From: Patulibacter sp. | GTDB lineage: Bacteria; Actinomycetota; Thermoleophilia; Solirubrobacterales; Solirubrobacteraceae | Assembly: GCA_031119595.1 (NCBI GenBank) | Contig: JAVHXX010000291.1 | Coordinates: 1 to 5,929 of the forward strand | Reading direction: 5' to 3' | Length of the DNA stretch: 5,929 bases | Shown: one piece after another, positions 1 to 5,772 of the stretch | How positions within the stretch are numbered: the stretch's first letter is position 1 | How the letters are laid out: each line of letters opens with the position of its first letter | Made by a program: the position numbers and the translations under genes | The notes under the pieces: generated by a model | What the model was told of the DNA's origin: nothing | What the model saw: only the letters and a program-made list of their open reading frames with translations | The model's database searches: none

Positions 1-302
1 CGTGCCTCGTCCTCGGTGACCTCCTCGATGAATCCGAAGTGGCCGTATCCGGCGTTGTTGACGGCGACGTCGATGCGGCCGAACCGTTCCAGCGTGGCCG
101 TCACCGCGGCGTCGATCGCCTCGCGGTCGGTCACGTCGAGCGCGAGCGGCAGGACCGCCTCGCCGAACTCCTGGACGAGCCCGTCGAGGGTGGACGCGTC
201 ACGTGCGGTCGCGGCGACGCGGTCACCGCGCTCCAGGGCCGCCTGCGCCCAGACCCGTCCGAAGCCTTTGGACGTGCCGGTGATGAACCAGACCTTGCTC
301 AT
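1..302 (-). CDS. SDR-family NAD(P)-dependent oxidoreductase, N-terminal part (cut by window edge)
   Basis: The first 100 residues of a classical short-chain dehydrogenase/reductase are visible; the rest lies beyond position 1. The Rossmann glycine motif TGTSKGFG is at residues 8-15, the acidic turn LDVTD at 55-59 and NNAG at 82-85. The basic residue in ATARD (Arg34), after the second strand, favours NADP(H) over NAD(H), as is known for this family. The catalytic Ser and YxxxK motifs would lie in the missing half, so activity cannot be judged. The ATG start at 300-302 is supported by a GAGGAG Shine-Dalgarno six bases upstream (309-314) and by the short spacing to the Rossmann fold. The gene is divergent from a TetR regulator and shares an operator-bearing gap with it, so it is the probable target of that regulator. 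The substrate is unknown. Confidence 0.93.
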   Translation of the reverse strand, partial: MSKVWFITGTSKGFGRVWAQAALERGDRVAATARDASTLDGLVQEFGEAVLPLALDVTDREAIDAAVTATLERFGRIDVAVNNAGYGHFGFIEEVTEDEA

Positions 303-308
303 GTCGTG

Positions 309-314
309 CTCCTC
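309..314 (-). promoter_or_regulatory. Ribosome binding site of the SDR gene
   Basis: On the minus strand this reads GAGGAG, six bases before the ATG at 302. It fixes the start of the dehydrogenase. The divergent regulator, by contrast, has no well-placed site. Confidence 0.75.
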
Positions 315-322
315 TGTGTCGC

Positions 323-328
323 TACAAT
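323..328 (+). promoter_or_regulatory. Possible -10 box for the TetR gene
   Basis: TACAAT differs from the TATAAT consensus at one position and fits the actinobacterial TANNNT pattern. It would start transcription near 335, inside the first operator copy (330-350), so a bound repressor would block it. No convincing -35 hexamer lies 16-18 bases upstream, which is why confidence is low. Confidence 0.3.
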
Positions 329-329
329 C

Positions 330-350
330 AAACGGAACACTGCTCCGCTT
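330..350. promoter_or_regulatory. Operator candidate 1: 21-bp imperfect palindrome
   Basis: Arms AAACGGAACA and TGCTCCGCTT flank a central C at 340. Eight of the ten base pairs across the centre are complementary. It matches the second copy at 371-391 in 16 of 21 positions in the same register. The size, symmetry and position in the gap between a TetR gene and a divergent oxidoreductase are typical of a TetR operator. Binding by this regulator is inferred. Confidence 0.7.
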
Positions 351-370
351 CGAGAACGACACTAGCGCCT

Positions 371-391
371 AAACGGAGCACCGTTCCATTT
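371..391. promoter_or_regulatory. Operator candidate 2: 21-bp imperfect palindrome abutting the TetR start codon
   Basis: Arms AAACGGAGCA and CGTTCCATTT flank a central C at 381. Seven of ten pairs are complementary. The site ends one base before the ATG of the regulator at 393. Its centre is 41 bp from that of copy 1, close to four helical turns, so dimers bound at both sites would sit on about the same face of the DNA. Confidence 0.65.
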
Positions 392-392
392 C

Positions 393-962
393 ATGACTGC
401 CACGACCCCCCGCAAAGCCCGCTCCGACGCCGCAGCGAATCGCCAGAAGATCCTGCAAGCGGCGCATTTCCAGTTCGCCCAGGACGGCCCCGAGGCGTCC
501 CTCAACGAGGTGGCACGGCGGGCTGGAGTTGGCGTGGCAACGCTCTATCGACACTTCCCGACCCGCGAGGACCTCGTCGCCGCCGTCTACGCGAACGAGG
601 TCCAGGAGCTCGGCGAAGCCGCTGATCGCGCCCTCTCCACGCTCCCACCGGACGAGGCCATCGCGGTCTGGGTCGATCGGTTCCTCGAGTACGCCGCCAC
701 GAAGCGCGGGCTCGGCGAGGCGCTGAAGGCGCTGCGCGAGCGGGGCGACGCCCGCGTCGATCCGCGAGGCGTGCTCGCCGATTCCATGAGCAAACTGCTC
801 GAGGCCGGCCAGGCTGCCGGCACCATCCGCAACGGGATCGACGGCAACGATCTGTTGCTCGCATTCGCCGGGCTCTGGAGTCTCCCCCACGACGACCAGT
901 TCGCCACGCGCGCCAAGCGCCTCGCCGACCTCGTCGTCGCCGGGCTCCGCCGCGACGGCTGA
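393..962 (+). CDS. TetR/AcrR-family transcriptional regulator with SbtR-like C-terminal domain
   Basis: This 189-residue protein has the normal length for a TetR repressor. The N-terminal DNA-binding domain spans about residues 12-60 (NRQKILQAA, then the helix-turn-helix region SLNEVARRAGVGVATLYRHF at 36-55, where LYRHF is the family hallmark). The C-terminal ligand and dimerisation domain (about 75-185) is helical; its stretch around VDRFLEYAATKRGLGEALKAL (94-114) resembles the SbtR-like C-terminal family common in actinobacteria. The ATG at 393 is the only plausible start before the DNA-binding domain. No Shine-Dalgarno lies at proper distance, because operator copy 2 occupies that space; a GGAG at 375-378 is about 14 bases away. 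The twin palindromes suggest that it represses itself and the divergent dehydrogenase gene. The inducer is unknown. The gene ends 24 bases from the convergent oxidoreductase gene. Confidence 0.95.
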   Translation: MTATTPRKARSDAAANRQKILQAAHFQFAQDGPEASLNEVARRAGVGVATLYRHFPTREDLVAAVYANEVQELGEAADRALSTLPPDEAIAVWVDRFLEYAATKRGLGEALKALRERGDARVDPRGVLADSMSKLLEAGQAAGTIRNGIDGNDLLLAFAGLWSLPHDDQFATRAKRLADLVVAGLRRDG

Positions 963-969
963 GCGACGC

Positions 970-984
970 CCGGCCGACGGCCGG
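970..984. terminator. GC hairpin between convergent genes
   Basis: CCGGCC and GGCCGG form a perfect 6-bp stem around a GAC loop. It sits between the stop codon of the TetR gene (962) and that of the oppositely oriented oxidoreductase (986-988), so it could end transcripts from both sides. It has no T-tract on either strand, so it is not a textbook intrinsic terminator; U-less hairpins are often proposed in GC-rich actinobacteria. Confidence 0.5.
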
Positions 985-985
985 A

Positions 986-1879
986 TCAGCCTGCCGCCTG
1001 TGCGAACCCCGCCGCATCGAGCGCCGCGACGGCCGCATCGAGTGCTGCCTCCACCTCGCCCTGCTCTCCCGACGGCAGCCGGACCAGGCCGCGGTGCACC
1101 CCGAGCTCGCGGTACGCCTCGAGCGACGCGGGGTCGAGGGCCACGTTGTAGACGGTGACGGGCAACGGCGCCCGGCCGACGTCGGCACAGCGCCCGTGGA
1201 GGTCGCGGACGCGCGGCGCGAGCTCGTCGAGCCCACCCGGTGCCCGGGGCAGCCAGCCGTCGCCGTAGGCGACGACGCGATCGAGGATCCGTGCGCCGTC
1301 GCCGCCGACGAGGACCGGGATTCCACGGCCACCGGCGTCGCCGTCGCGGCCGGAGGGCGCGAGCTCCTGCACGGGTTTGGGCCAGCTCCAGACGTCGTTG
1401 AAGCGCACGTGCTCGCCCGCGTACGCGGCGACCTCGTCGCGCCAGAGGGTGCGCATCGCCTCGACGTGTTCGCGGAGATGTCCGAACCGGCGGCCGTAGT
1501 CGACGCCGTGGTTCGCCAGTTCGGGCTGGAGCCACCCGGCGCCGACGCCGAGCTCCACGCGTCCCTGTGAGAGCAGGTCGAGCGAAGCGAGGGCCTTCGC
1601 CGTGACGAGCGGCTCGTGCTGGGAGGCGAGCATGATGCTCGTCCCGAGGCGGATCGTCGTCGTCGCGGCGGCGGCCGCGGTGAGCGCGACGATCGGGTCG
1701 AGCGTGCGCGTGTAGGCGTCGGGGAAGGATCCGCCGGGGTAGTGCTCGGCGAGCGAGGCCGGGATGTGCGTGTGTTCGGTGACGAAGAGCGACTCGAAGC
1801 CACGCTCCTCCGCCAGCCGTGCGGCGACGTCCGGCCGCACCGACCGGTCGGTCACCGCTAGAGAGACACCAACGTTCAC
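986..1879 (-). CDS. LLM-class (luciferase-like), probably F420-dependent oxidoreductase
   Basis: This 297-residue protein has the expected length for a single-domain bacterial luciferase-like monooxygenase with a TIM-barrel fold. Recognisable segments are GFESLFVTEHTHIP (27-40), IRLGTSIMLASQHEPLVTAKALASLD (76-101), SQGRVELGVGAGWLQPE (104-120), IPVLVGG (187-193) and DGWLPRAP (207-214). The TEHTHIP segment and overall pattern fit the actinobacterial F420-dependent subgroup (of the TIGR03619 type). Use of F420 rather than FMN is inferred from this likeness. The start is GTG at 1877-1879, with an AGGGTGG-like ribosome site (1884-1890) a few bases upstream; the ATG at 1900-1902 is out of frame. 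A glycine-rich stretch at about 171-186, before IPVLVGG, looks longer than usual. The gene is divergent from the dikinase operon, convergent with the regulator, and its substrate is unknown. Confidence 0.93.
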   Translation of the reverse strand: MNVGVSLAVTDRSVRPDVAARLAEERGFESLFVTEHTHIPASLAEHYPGGSFPDAYTRTLDPIVALTAAAAATTTIRLGTSIMLASQHEPLVTAKALASLDLLSQGRVELGVGAGWLQPELANHGVDYGRRFGHLREHVEAMRTLWRDEVAAYAGEHVRFNDVWSWPKPVQELAPSGRDGDAGGRGIPVLVGGDGARILDRVVAYGDGWLPRAPGGLDELAPRVRDLHGRCADVGRAPLPVTVYNVALDPASLEAYRELGVHRGLVRLPSGEQGEVEAALDAAVAALDAAGFAQAAG

Positions 1880-1895
1880 AGATCCACCCTACGGG

Positions 1896-1924
1896 TTCAC
1901 ATTTGGACTAAGGCACGGTAGGTT
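1896..1924 (+). promoter_or_regulatory. Promoter candidate of the dikinase operon
   Basis: TTCACA at 1896-1901 matches the -35 consensus TTGACA in five of six positions. A 17-bp spacer leads to TAGGTT at 1919-1924, which fits the relaxed actinobacterial -10 pattern TANNNT. Transcription would start at about 1931-1934, at or just before the A of the ATG at 1934, giving a leaderless or nearly leaderless mRNA. This fits the lack of a strong Shine-Dalgarno; the best purine run, GGTAGG at 1917-1922, is 11 bases from the ATG. The gap is also locally richer in A and T than its surroundings. Confidence 0.5.
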
Positions 1925-1933
1925 GCCATAACC

Positions 1934-4678
1934 ATGACGTCACGCCCTCGACCTCTGTCCCAGTCGACGGCGTCCTCCCCTCCGGACCAGTCCACCGCCG
2001 GAGGCAAGGGCGACCATCTCACGTCGCTCGCGGCCGCCGGGTTCCCCGTGCCCGCCTTCGGCCTCGTCCCGACCACGGTGCTCGAGCGGACCCTCGAGCG
2101 TGCCGGTCTCGCGGACGAGCTCGACGCCCTCCTCGGTGCCGCGTCCGAGACCACGCTCGACGACGTCGCAGCGACGATCGCGGAGCGGTTCGCTGCGCTC
2201 ACGCTCCACGACGACGAGCGCACCGACGTGCTCGAGGCCTACGCCGCCGCCGGCGGCGGCTCGGTCGCGGTGCGCTCGTCGGCGATCGGCGAGGACGGCG
2301 CCGAGCAGTCGTTCGCCGGGCAGGGCAGCTCCTACCTCCACGTGGCGGGCGACGACGAGCTCGCGCGGCGCGTCGTCGACTGCTGGGCCTCGGCCTGGTC
2401 CGAGCGCGCGCTGCGCTACCGCCTCCTCCACGGCCTCCCGCTCACCGGCATCCGCACCGCCGTCGTGATCCAGGCGATGGTTGCCAGCGACGTCAGTGGG
2501 GTCCTCTTCACGATCGACCCGACGACCGGCACCGACGACGTCGTGGTGAGCGCCGTCTACGGGCTCGGCGAGGGCCTCGTGTCCGGTCAGGTCGACGCGG
2601 ACACGATCACCCTGGCCCGCGCCGACGGTGCGGTCCTCGCCACCCAGCGCGGCGAGAAGGAACGACGCGTCGAGGCTGCCGCCGACGGTTCGGGCATCCG
2701 GACGGTCGAAGAGCCGCCGGCGCGCCGCCGTTCGCTCGCGCTCGACGCCGAGCAGCTCGCCGACCTCCACCGCGTGGGTCTGCTCGTCGAGGAGCATTTC
2801 GGCGGTCCCCAGGACATCGAGTGGGCCTTCGCCGGGCGCCGCCTGCACCTGTTGCAGGCACGGCCCGTCACGGCCGTCGGTGGCGTGCCGGCCCCCGCCA
2901 TCGGCGCCCAGTCCTCCACCCCGCCCTCGTGGTCGCCGACGCTGCGCCTCTGGGACAACGCGAACATCGTCGAGAACTTCGGCGAGATCACCGCCCCGCT
3001 CACGTTCTCGTTCACCAACCACGTCTACGGGATCGTCTACCTCGACTACTGCCGCGTGCTCGGGGTCCCGGCAGCGCACCTCGAGAAGATGCAGCCGTGG
3101 ACGCGGCACATGCTCGGCCAGTTCGACGGGCGCGTCTACTACAACGTCCTCAACTGGTACATGGTCCTCAAGCTGGTGCCGCTGCCATCGGTGCAGCAGA
3201 AGGTGCTCGCCGCCACCGCCGGCATCCGCGAGACCACGCCCGAGATCACGGCGGCCCAGCGACCGTTCGGGAAGTACCCGCGGCTCGAGCGCGCGATCCA
3301 CGCCCGCACGTACGCGGGCTTCACGTATCGCTTCTTCACGGCGAAGCGCACGGTGCGGTCCTTCCTCGACGACTTCAATGCGTTCTACGCCGAATTCGAG
3401 CGGCAGGACCTCGAGGGGCGCTGCGCCCACGACCTGTTCGCGGCCTACGAGGAACTCGAGGGCTGGATGGCGAAGCGCTGGGGACCGACCGCCGTCCTCG
3501 ACGCGGTCATCAGCCTGTCGCTCGGGGTCCTCTACGGGCTCACGCAGTCGTGGCTGCCCGACGCCCCCGAATGGTTCCTCTGGCAGGCGATCAAGGTTGA
3601 CGACGAGCGCGTCGAGTCGGCGATGCCGGCCGAGCGTCTCACGGCGATCGCCGCGCAGGTCCGGACCGATGCCGAGCTGACCGCCCTCGTGACCGGCGCG
3701 CCGGTGGCCACCCTCCAGACCGCCGTCGAGACGAGCGCTCTCGCGGGCGCCGCGTGGCTCCGCGGCGAGCTCGCCGACTACCTCGACCACTTCGGCGACC
3801 GTGCTCTCAACGAGCTCAAGCTCGAAGCCCCGGACCTCCGCGAGGACCCGTCGATCATGTGGTCGATGCTCCGCGACGCCGTGGTGCTGCCGGCCGCTCC
3901 GAACGCCGCCGCCCCGGCCGGCGCCGAGATCCAGAGTGCCGACGACTACCTGCGCGGTCGCCTCCGTGGGCCGAAGAAGCTCGCGTTCGCGATCGTGCGG
4001 CGCAAGGTCCAGGCGACGCTGATGTCCCGCGAGAACGTGCGCTTCGCGCGGTCCAGGGCGTTCGCGATGGTGCGGCGCCTGCTCCGTGCCGTCGGCTCGG
4101 CACTCGCGAAGGACGGGCTCATCGACGACCCGCGCGACGTGTACCTGCTCCGGCTCGAGGAGTTGCGCGGCGTGTTCCACGGCACGTTCGATCCGGGCGA
4201 ACTCTCCGGGCTCGTCGAGTTGCGCCGCCGCCGGCAGGCCGAGCAGCGCGCCGGGTCCCCGCCGCCGCCGCGGTTCTACACCGACGGCCTGCCCCCGACC
4301 GGCCCGCTCGTCGAGGACGTCGACGTCGCCGAAGGCGGCGCGACCGACGGCGTCCTGCGGGGCCGCCCGTCCTGTCCGGGGATCGTCGAGGCGGAGGCCC
4401 GCGTCGTCGACGCCCCGCGCGATGTCGCCGGCCATGTGCTCGTCGCCTACCGCACCGATCCCGGCTGGGTCGGCGCGCTCTCATCGGCCGCGGCGCTGCT
4501 CATCGAGCGCGGCAGCCCGCTGACCCACGTCGCCGTGGTCGCGCGCGAGCTCGACATCCCCACGGTCGTACAGATCCCCGGCCTCACAAAGACGGTGCAG
4601 TCCGGGATGCGCCTCCGCGTCGACGGCGCCGCCGGCACCGTCGAACTCCTCGACCACCCCGACCAGGAGACGGCATGA
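1934..4678 (+). CDS. PEP-synthase-like dikinase (ATP-grasp, unknown middle domain, C-terminal phosphohistidine domain)
   Basis: This 914-residue protein has three parts. Residues about 20-315 are a PPDK-type ATP-grasp domain: GGKG with Lys25, SVAVRSSAIGEDG (110-122, Arg114), VASDVSGVLFTIDP (183-196), LGEGLVSGQVD (211-221), DIEWAF (294-299) and LLQARPV (306-312). Residues about 335-795 form a large, mainly helical middle domain with NIVENFGEITAPLTFSF (344-360), VYYNVLNWY (401-409), HFGDRALNELKLE (619-631) and SRENVRFARSRAF (698-710). I recognise these segments from PEP/pyruvate-binding proteins of unknown substrate. Residues about 805-907 are the swivelling PEP-utilizer domain, with probable phosphohistidine His865 in SPLTHVAVVAREL. 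The PEP-binding TIM barrel that ends PpsA is absent; the order is that of rifampin phosphotransferase. The family moves a phosphate from ATP through a histidine to an acceptor, here presumed bound by the middle domain. The gene overlaps the next by ATGA and heads the operon. Confidence 0.88.
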   Translation: MTSRPRPLSQSTASSPPDQSTAGGKGDHLTSLAAAGFPVPAFGLVPTTVLERTLERAGLADELDALLGAASETTLDDVAATIAERFAALTLHDDERTDVLEAYAAAGGGSVAVRSSAIGEDGAEQSFAGQGSSYLHVAGDDELARRVVDCWASAWSERALRYRLLHGLPLTGIRTAVVIQAMVASDVSGVLFTIDPTTGTDDVVVSAVYGLGEGLVSGQVDADTITLARADGAVLATQRGEKERRVEAAADGSGIRTVEEPPARRRSLALDAEQLADLHRVGLLVEEHFGGPQDIEWAFAGRRLHLLQARPVTAVGGVPAPAIGAQSSTPPSWSPTLRLWDNANIVENFGEITAPLTFSFTNHVYGIVYLDYCRVLGVPAAHLEKMQPWTRHMLGQFDGRVYYNVLNWYMVLKLVPLPSVQQKVLAATAGIRETTPEITAAQRPFGKYPRLERAIHARTYAGFTYRFFTAKRTVRSFLDDFNAFYAEFERQDLEGRCAHDLFAAYEELEGWMAKRWGPTAVLDAVISLSLGVLYGLTQSWLPDAPEWFLWQAIKVDDERVESAMPAERLTAIAAQVRTDAELTALVTGAPVATLQTAVETSALAGAAWLRGELADYLDHFGDRALNELKLEAPDLREDPSIMWSMLRDAVVLPAAPNAAAPAGAEIQSADDYLRGRLRGPKKLAFAIVRRKVQATLMSRENVRFARSRAFAMVRRLLRAVGSALAKDGLIDDPRDVYLLRLEELRGVFHGTFDPGELSGLVELRRRRQAEQRAGSPPPPRFYTDGLPPTGPLVEDVDVAEGGATDGVLRGRPSCPGIVEAEARVVDAPRDVAGHVLVAYRTDPGWVGALSSAAALLIERGSPLTHVAVVARELDIPTVVQIPGLTKTVQSGMRLRVDGAAGTVELLDHPDQETA
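4665..4669 (+). promoter_or_regulatory. Ribosome binding site of the nucleotidyltransferase gene
   Basis: AGGAG lies inside the end of the dikinase gene, five bases before the ATG at 4675. It picks 4675 as the start, although the same frame stays open much further upstream, to 3754. Confidence 0.75.
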
Positions 4679-5772
4679 CCCAGCCCGTCACCGACGAGCG
4701 CCGCGCCCGCCTCGAGCAGCGCATCGGCGAGTACCACGGCCAGGACCTCGCCGCCGTGCTCGACCTCATCGACTACCTCCGCGACGAGGACGGCGGCGAC
4801 ACCGTGATCGCCGGCGGCTCCCTGTCGATCGACCAGGGCAACCGCGAGAGCGACCTCGACATGGTCGTCGTCGGCGCCGGCGTGAAGACGTCCGCGGTCC
4901 CCCTCGAGCACTGGGTCGGCTCGCTCCGGGTCGACGCCTGGACACGGTCCGTGGCTGACGTCGACGCGCTCTTCCTCCAGGCCGAGGAAGCGCTCGCCTC
5001 GGATGCGCCGCTCTCCGGCGCGTTCGGGAACGCCGTCCAGGAACAGCAGCTCAAGCTCCTGCACCGCATCGCGTTCGGGCTCGTCGTCGACGGCGCGCCG
5101 GTGCGGCCGGCGAGCGCCCGCGGGCCCGTCGAGCTCGCCCTCGACCTCCTCACGCGCGAATACGCCGAGCGGGCCCGCGAGTCGGCCATGGTCGCCGGGC
5201 TGGCGCTCGCCGCCGGCCGCGATCTCACGGCCGCCACCGTGGCGCGCGTCGGTGCCGAGGAAGCGCTCCACGCGGTCCTCCACGGACGCGGCGCGGCCTT
5301 CAGCGGCGACAAGTGGCTCAGCGAGCAGCTGATCCCGATGCCCGATCTGCAGGCGCTCCACGAGGAGGTCGCGATCCTTCCGGCGCGCGGCGAGCCGCTC
5401 GGGCCGTACGCCGAGCGAGCGCTCACGATCATCGGCGAGCTGCTCGGCCTCGACGTCACCCCGGCGGCCCTGGGCTGCGACCTCTCGTGGAGCTATTCCG
5501 GTCTCACGCTCCTGCCGCTCGCGGGCCGCAAGGTGCTCGCGTCGAAGGACCATGCCGCGGCCTGGGAGCTCGACGACGCGGAGGCCTCCGCGTGGGCCGA
5601 CCTGTCGGGCGGCGAGGTCGACGGGACCTTCCCGCACCCGACCGACGCTCCCGCCGCCGAGGCACTCTGCGCGTCGCTCTACGAGCAGGGCGTGCTCAAG
5701 CTCGCCTGGCGGGTCGGCGTGCCACTCGGCGCGCTCACCTTGCCCGGCATCGATCCGGAGGGATCGCGATGA
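4675..5772 (+). CDS. Nucleotidyltransferase-fold protein with helical middle and extra C-terminal domain
   Basis: This 365-residue protein has an N-terminal polymerase-beta-type nucleotidyltransferase domain. Gly48-Ser49, ten residues, then Asp60-x-Asp62 match GSx10DxD exactly, and Asp87 in SLRVDAW is a good third metal-binding carboxylate, so the site looks intact. Such enzymes move a nucleotide, usually AMP, onto a small molecule, RNA or protein. Residues about 150-260 are helical, and GRGAAFSGDKWLSEQL (204-219) resembles the helical substrate-binding half of aminoglycoside-type and HEPN-linked nucleotidyltransferases. Residues about 270-346 form a further small domain (LPLAGRKVLAS, AWELDDAEASAWADLSGG, ALCASLYEQGVLKLAW) whose pattern recalls PqqD-like winged-helix domains; this is a weak similarity. 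The ATG overlaps the dikinase stop as ATGA, and the stop overlaps the next gene in the same way, so the three are probably translationally coupled. The acceptor is unknown, and a toxin/antitoxin role is less likely given the neighbours. Confidence 0.88.
   Translation: MTQPVTDERRARLEQRIGEYHGQDLAAVLDLIDYLRDEDGGDTVIAGGSLSIDQGNRESDLDMVVVGAGVKTSAVPLEHWVGSLRVDAWTRSVADVDALFLQAEEALASDAPLSGAFGNAVQEQQLKLLHRIAFGLVVDGAPVRPASARGPVELALDLLTREYAERARESAMVAGLALAAGRDLTAATVARVGAEEALHAVLHGRGAAFSGDKWLSEQLIPMPDLQALHEEVAILPARGEPLGPYAERALTIIGELLGLDVTPAALGCDLSWSYSGLTLLPLAGRKVLASKDHAAAWELDDAEASAWADLSGGEVDGTFPHPTDAPAAEALCASLYEQGVLKLAWRVGVPLGALTLPGIDPEGSR
5757..5763 (+). promoter_or_regulatory. Strong ribosome binding site of the third operon gene
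   Basis: GGAGGGA contains a full GGAGG, seven bases before the ATG at 5769. It is the strongest Shine-Dalgarno in the window and supports the short gene cut off at the right edge. Confidence 0.8.

Noticed and set aside
359..364. TAGTGT on the minus strand as the -10 box of the SDR gene
   Set aside because: It fits TANNNT and lies between the two operators, but no credible -35 hexamer is found at the right spacing, so I did not list it as a feature.
369..1535. Open frame of 388 codons on the minus strand across the TetR and oxidoreductase genes
   Set aside because: It spans a convergent gene junction and both coding regions, and its Arg-rich translation shows no domain.
502..1803. Open frame of 433 codons on the minus strand
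   Set aside because: It is a Ser/Arg/Pro-rich out-of-frame shadow of the luciferase-like gene and the antisense of the TetR gene.
1927..1932. CATAAC as the -10 box of the dikinase operon, with TTGGAC at 1903-1908 as -35
   Set aside because: It would place the transcription start downstream of the ATG at 1934. The TTCACA/TAGGTT pair has a 17-bp spacer and fits the start codon.
1940..4435. Open frame of 831 codons on the minus strand opposite the dikinase gene
   Set aside because: It mirrors the coding strand in very GC-rich DNA, has a low-complexity Arg/Gly/Glu/Val-rich translation and shows no domain, whereas the plus-strand frame carries full dikinase motifs.
3754..4674. Upstream extension of the nucleotidyltransferase frame
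   Set aside because: The extra residues are Arg/Pro-rich and out of frame with the real dikinase gene. The ATG at 4675 has a good Shine-Dalgarno and an ATGA overlap.
1934..4678. Naming the dikinase ppsA (PEP synthase) or rph (rifampin phosphotransferase)
   Set aside because: The PEP-binding TIM barrel of PpsA is absent, and I cannot show that the middle domain matches the rifamycin-binding domain. Shared domain order alone does not support either symbol.
4675..5772. Reading the nucleotidyltransferase as a MNT/HEPN toxin-antitoxin component
   Set aside because: It is much longer than MNT antitoxins, and its upstream partner is a dikinase instead of a small HEPN toxin.
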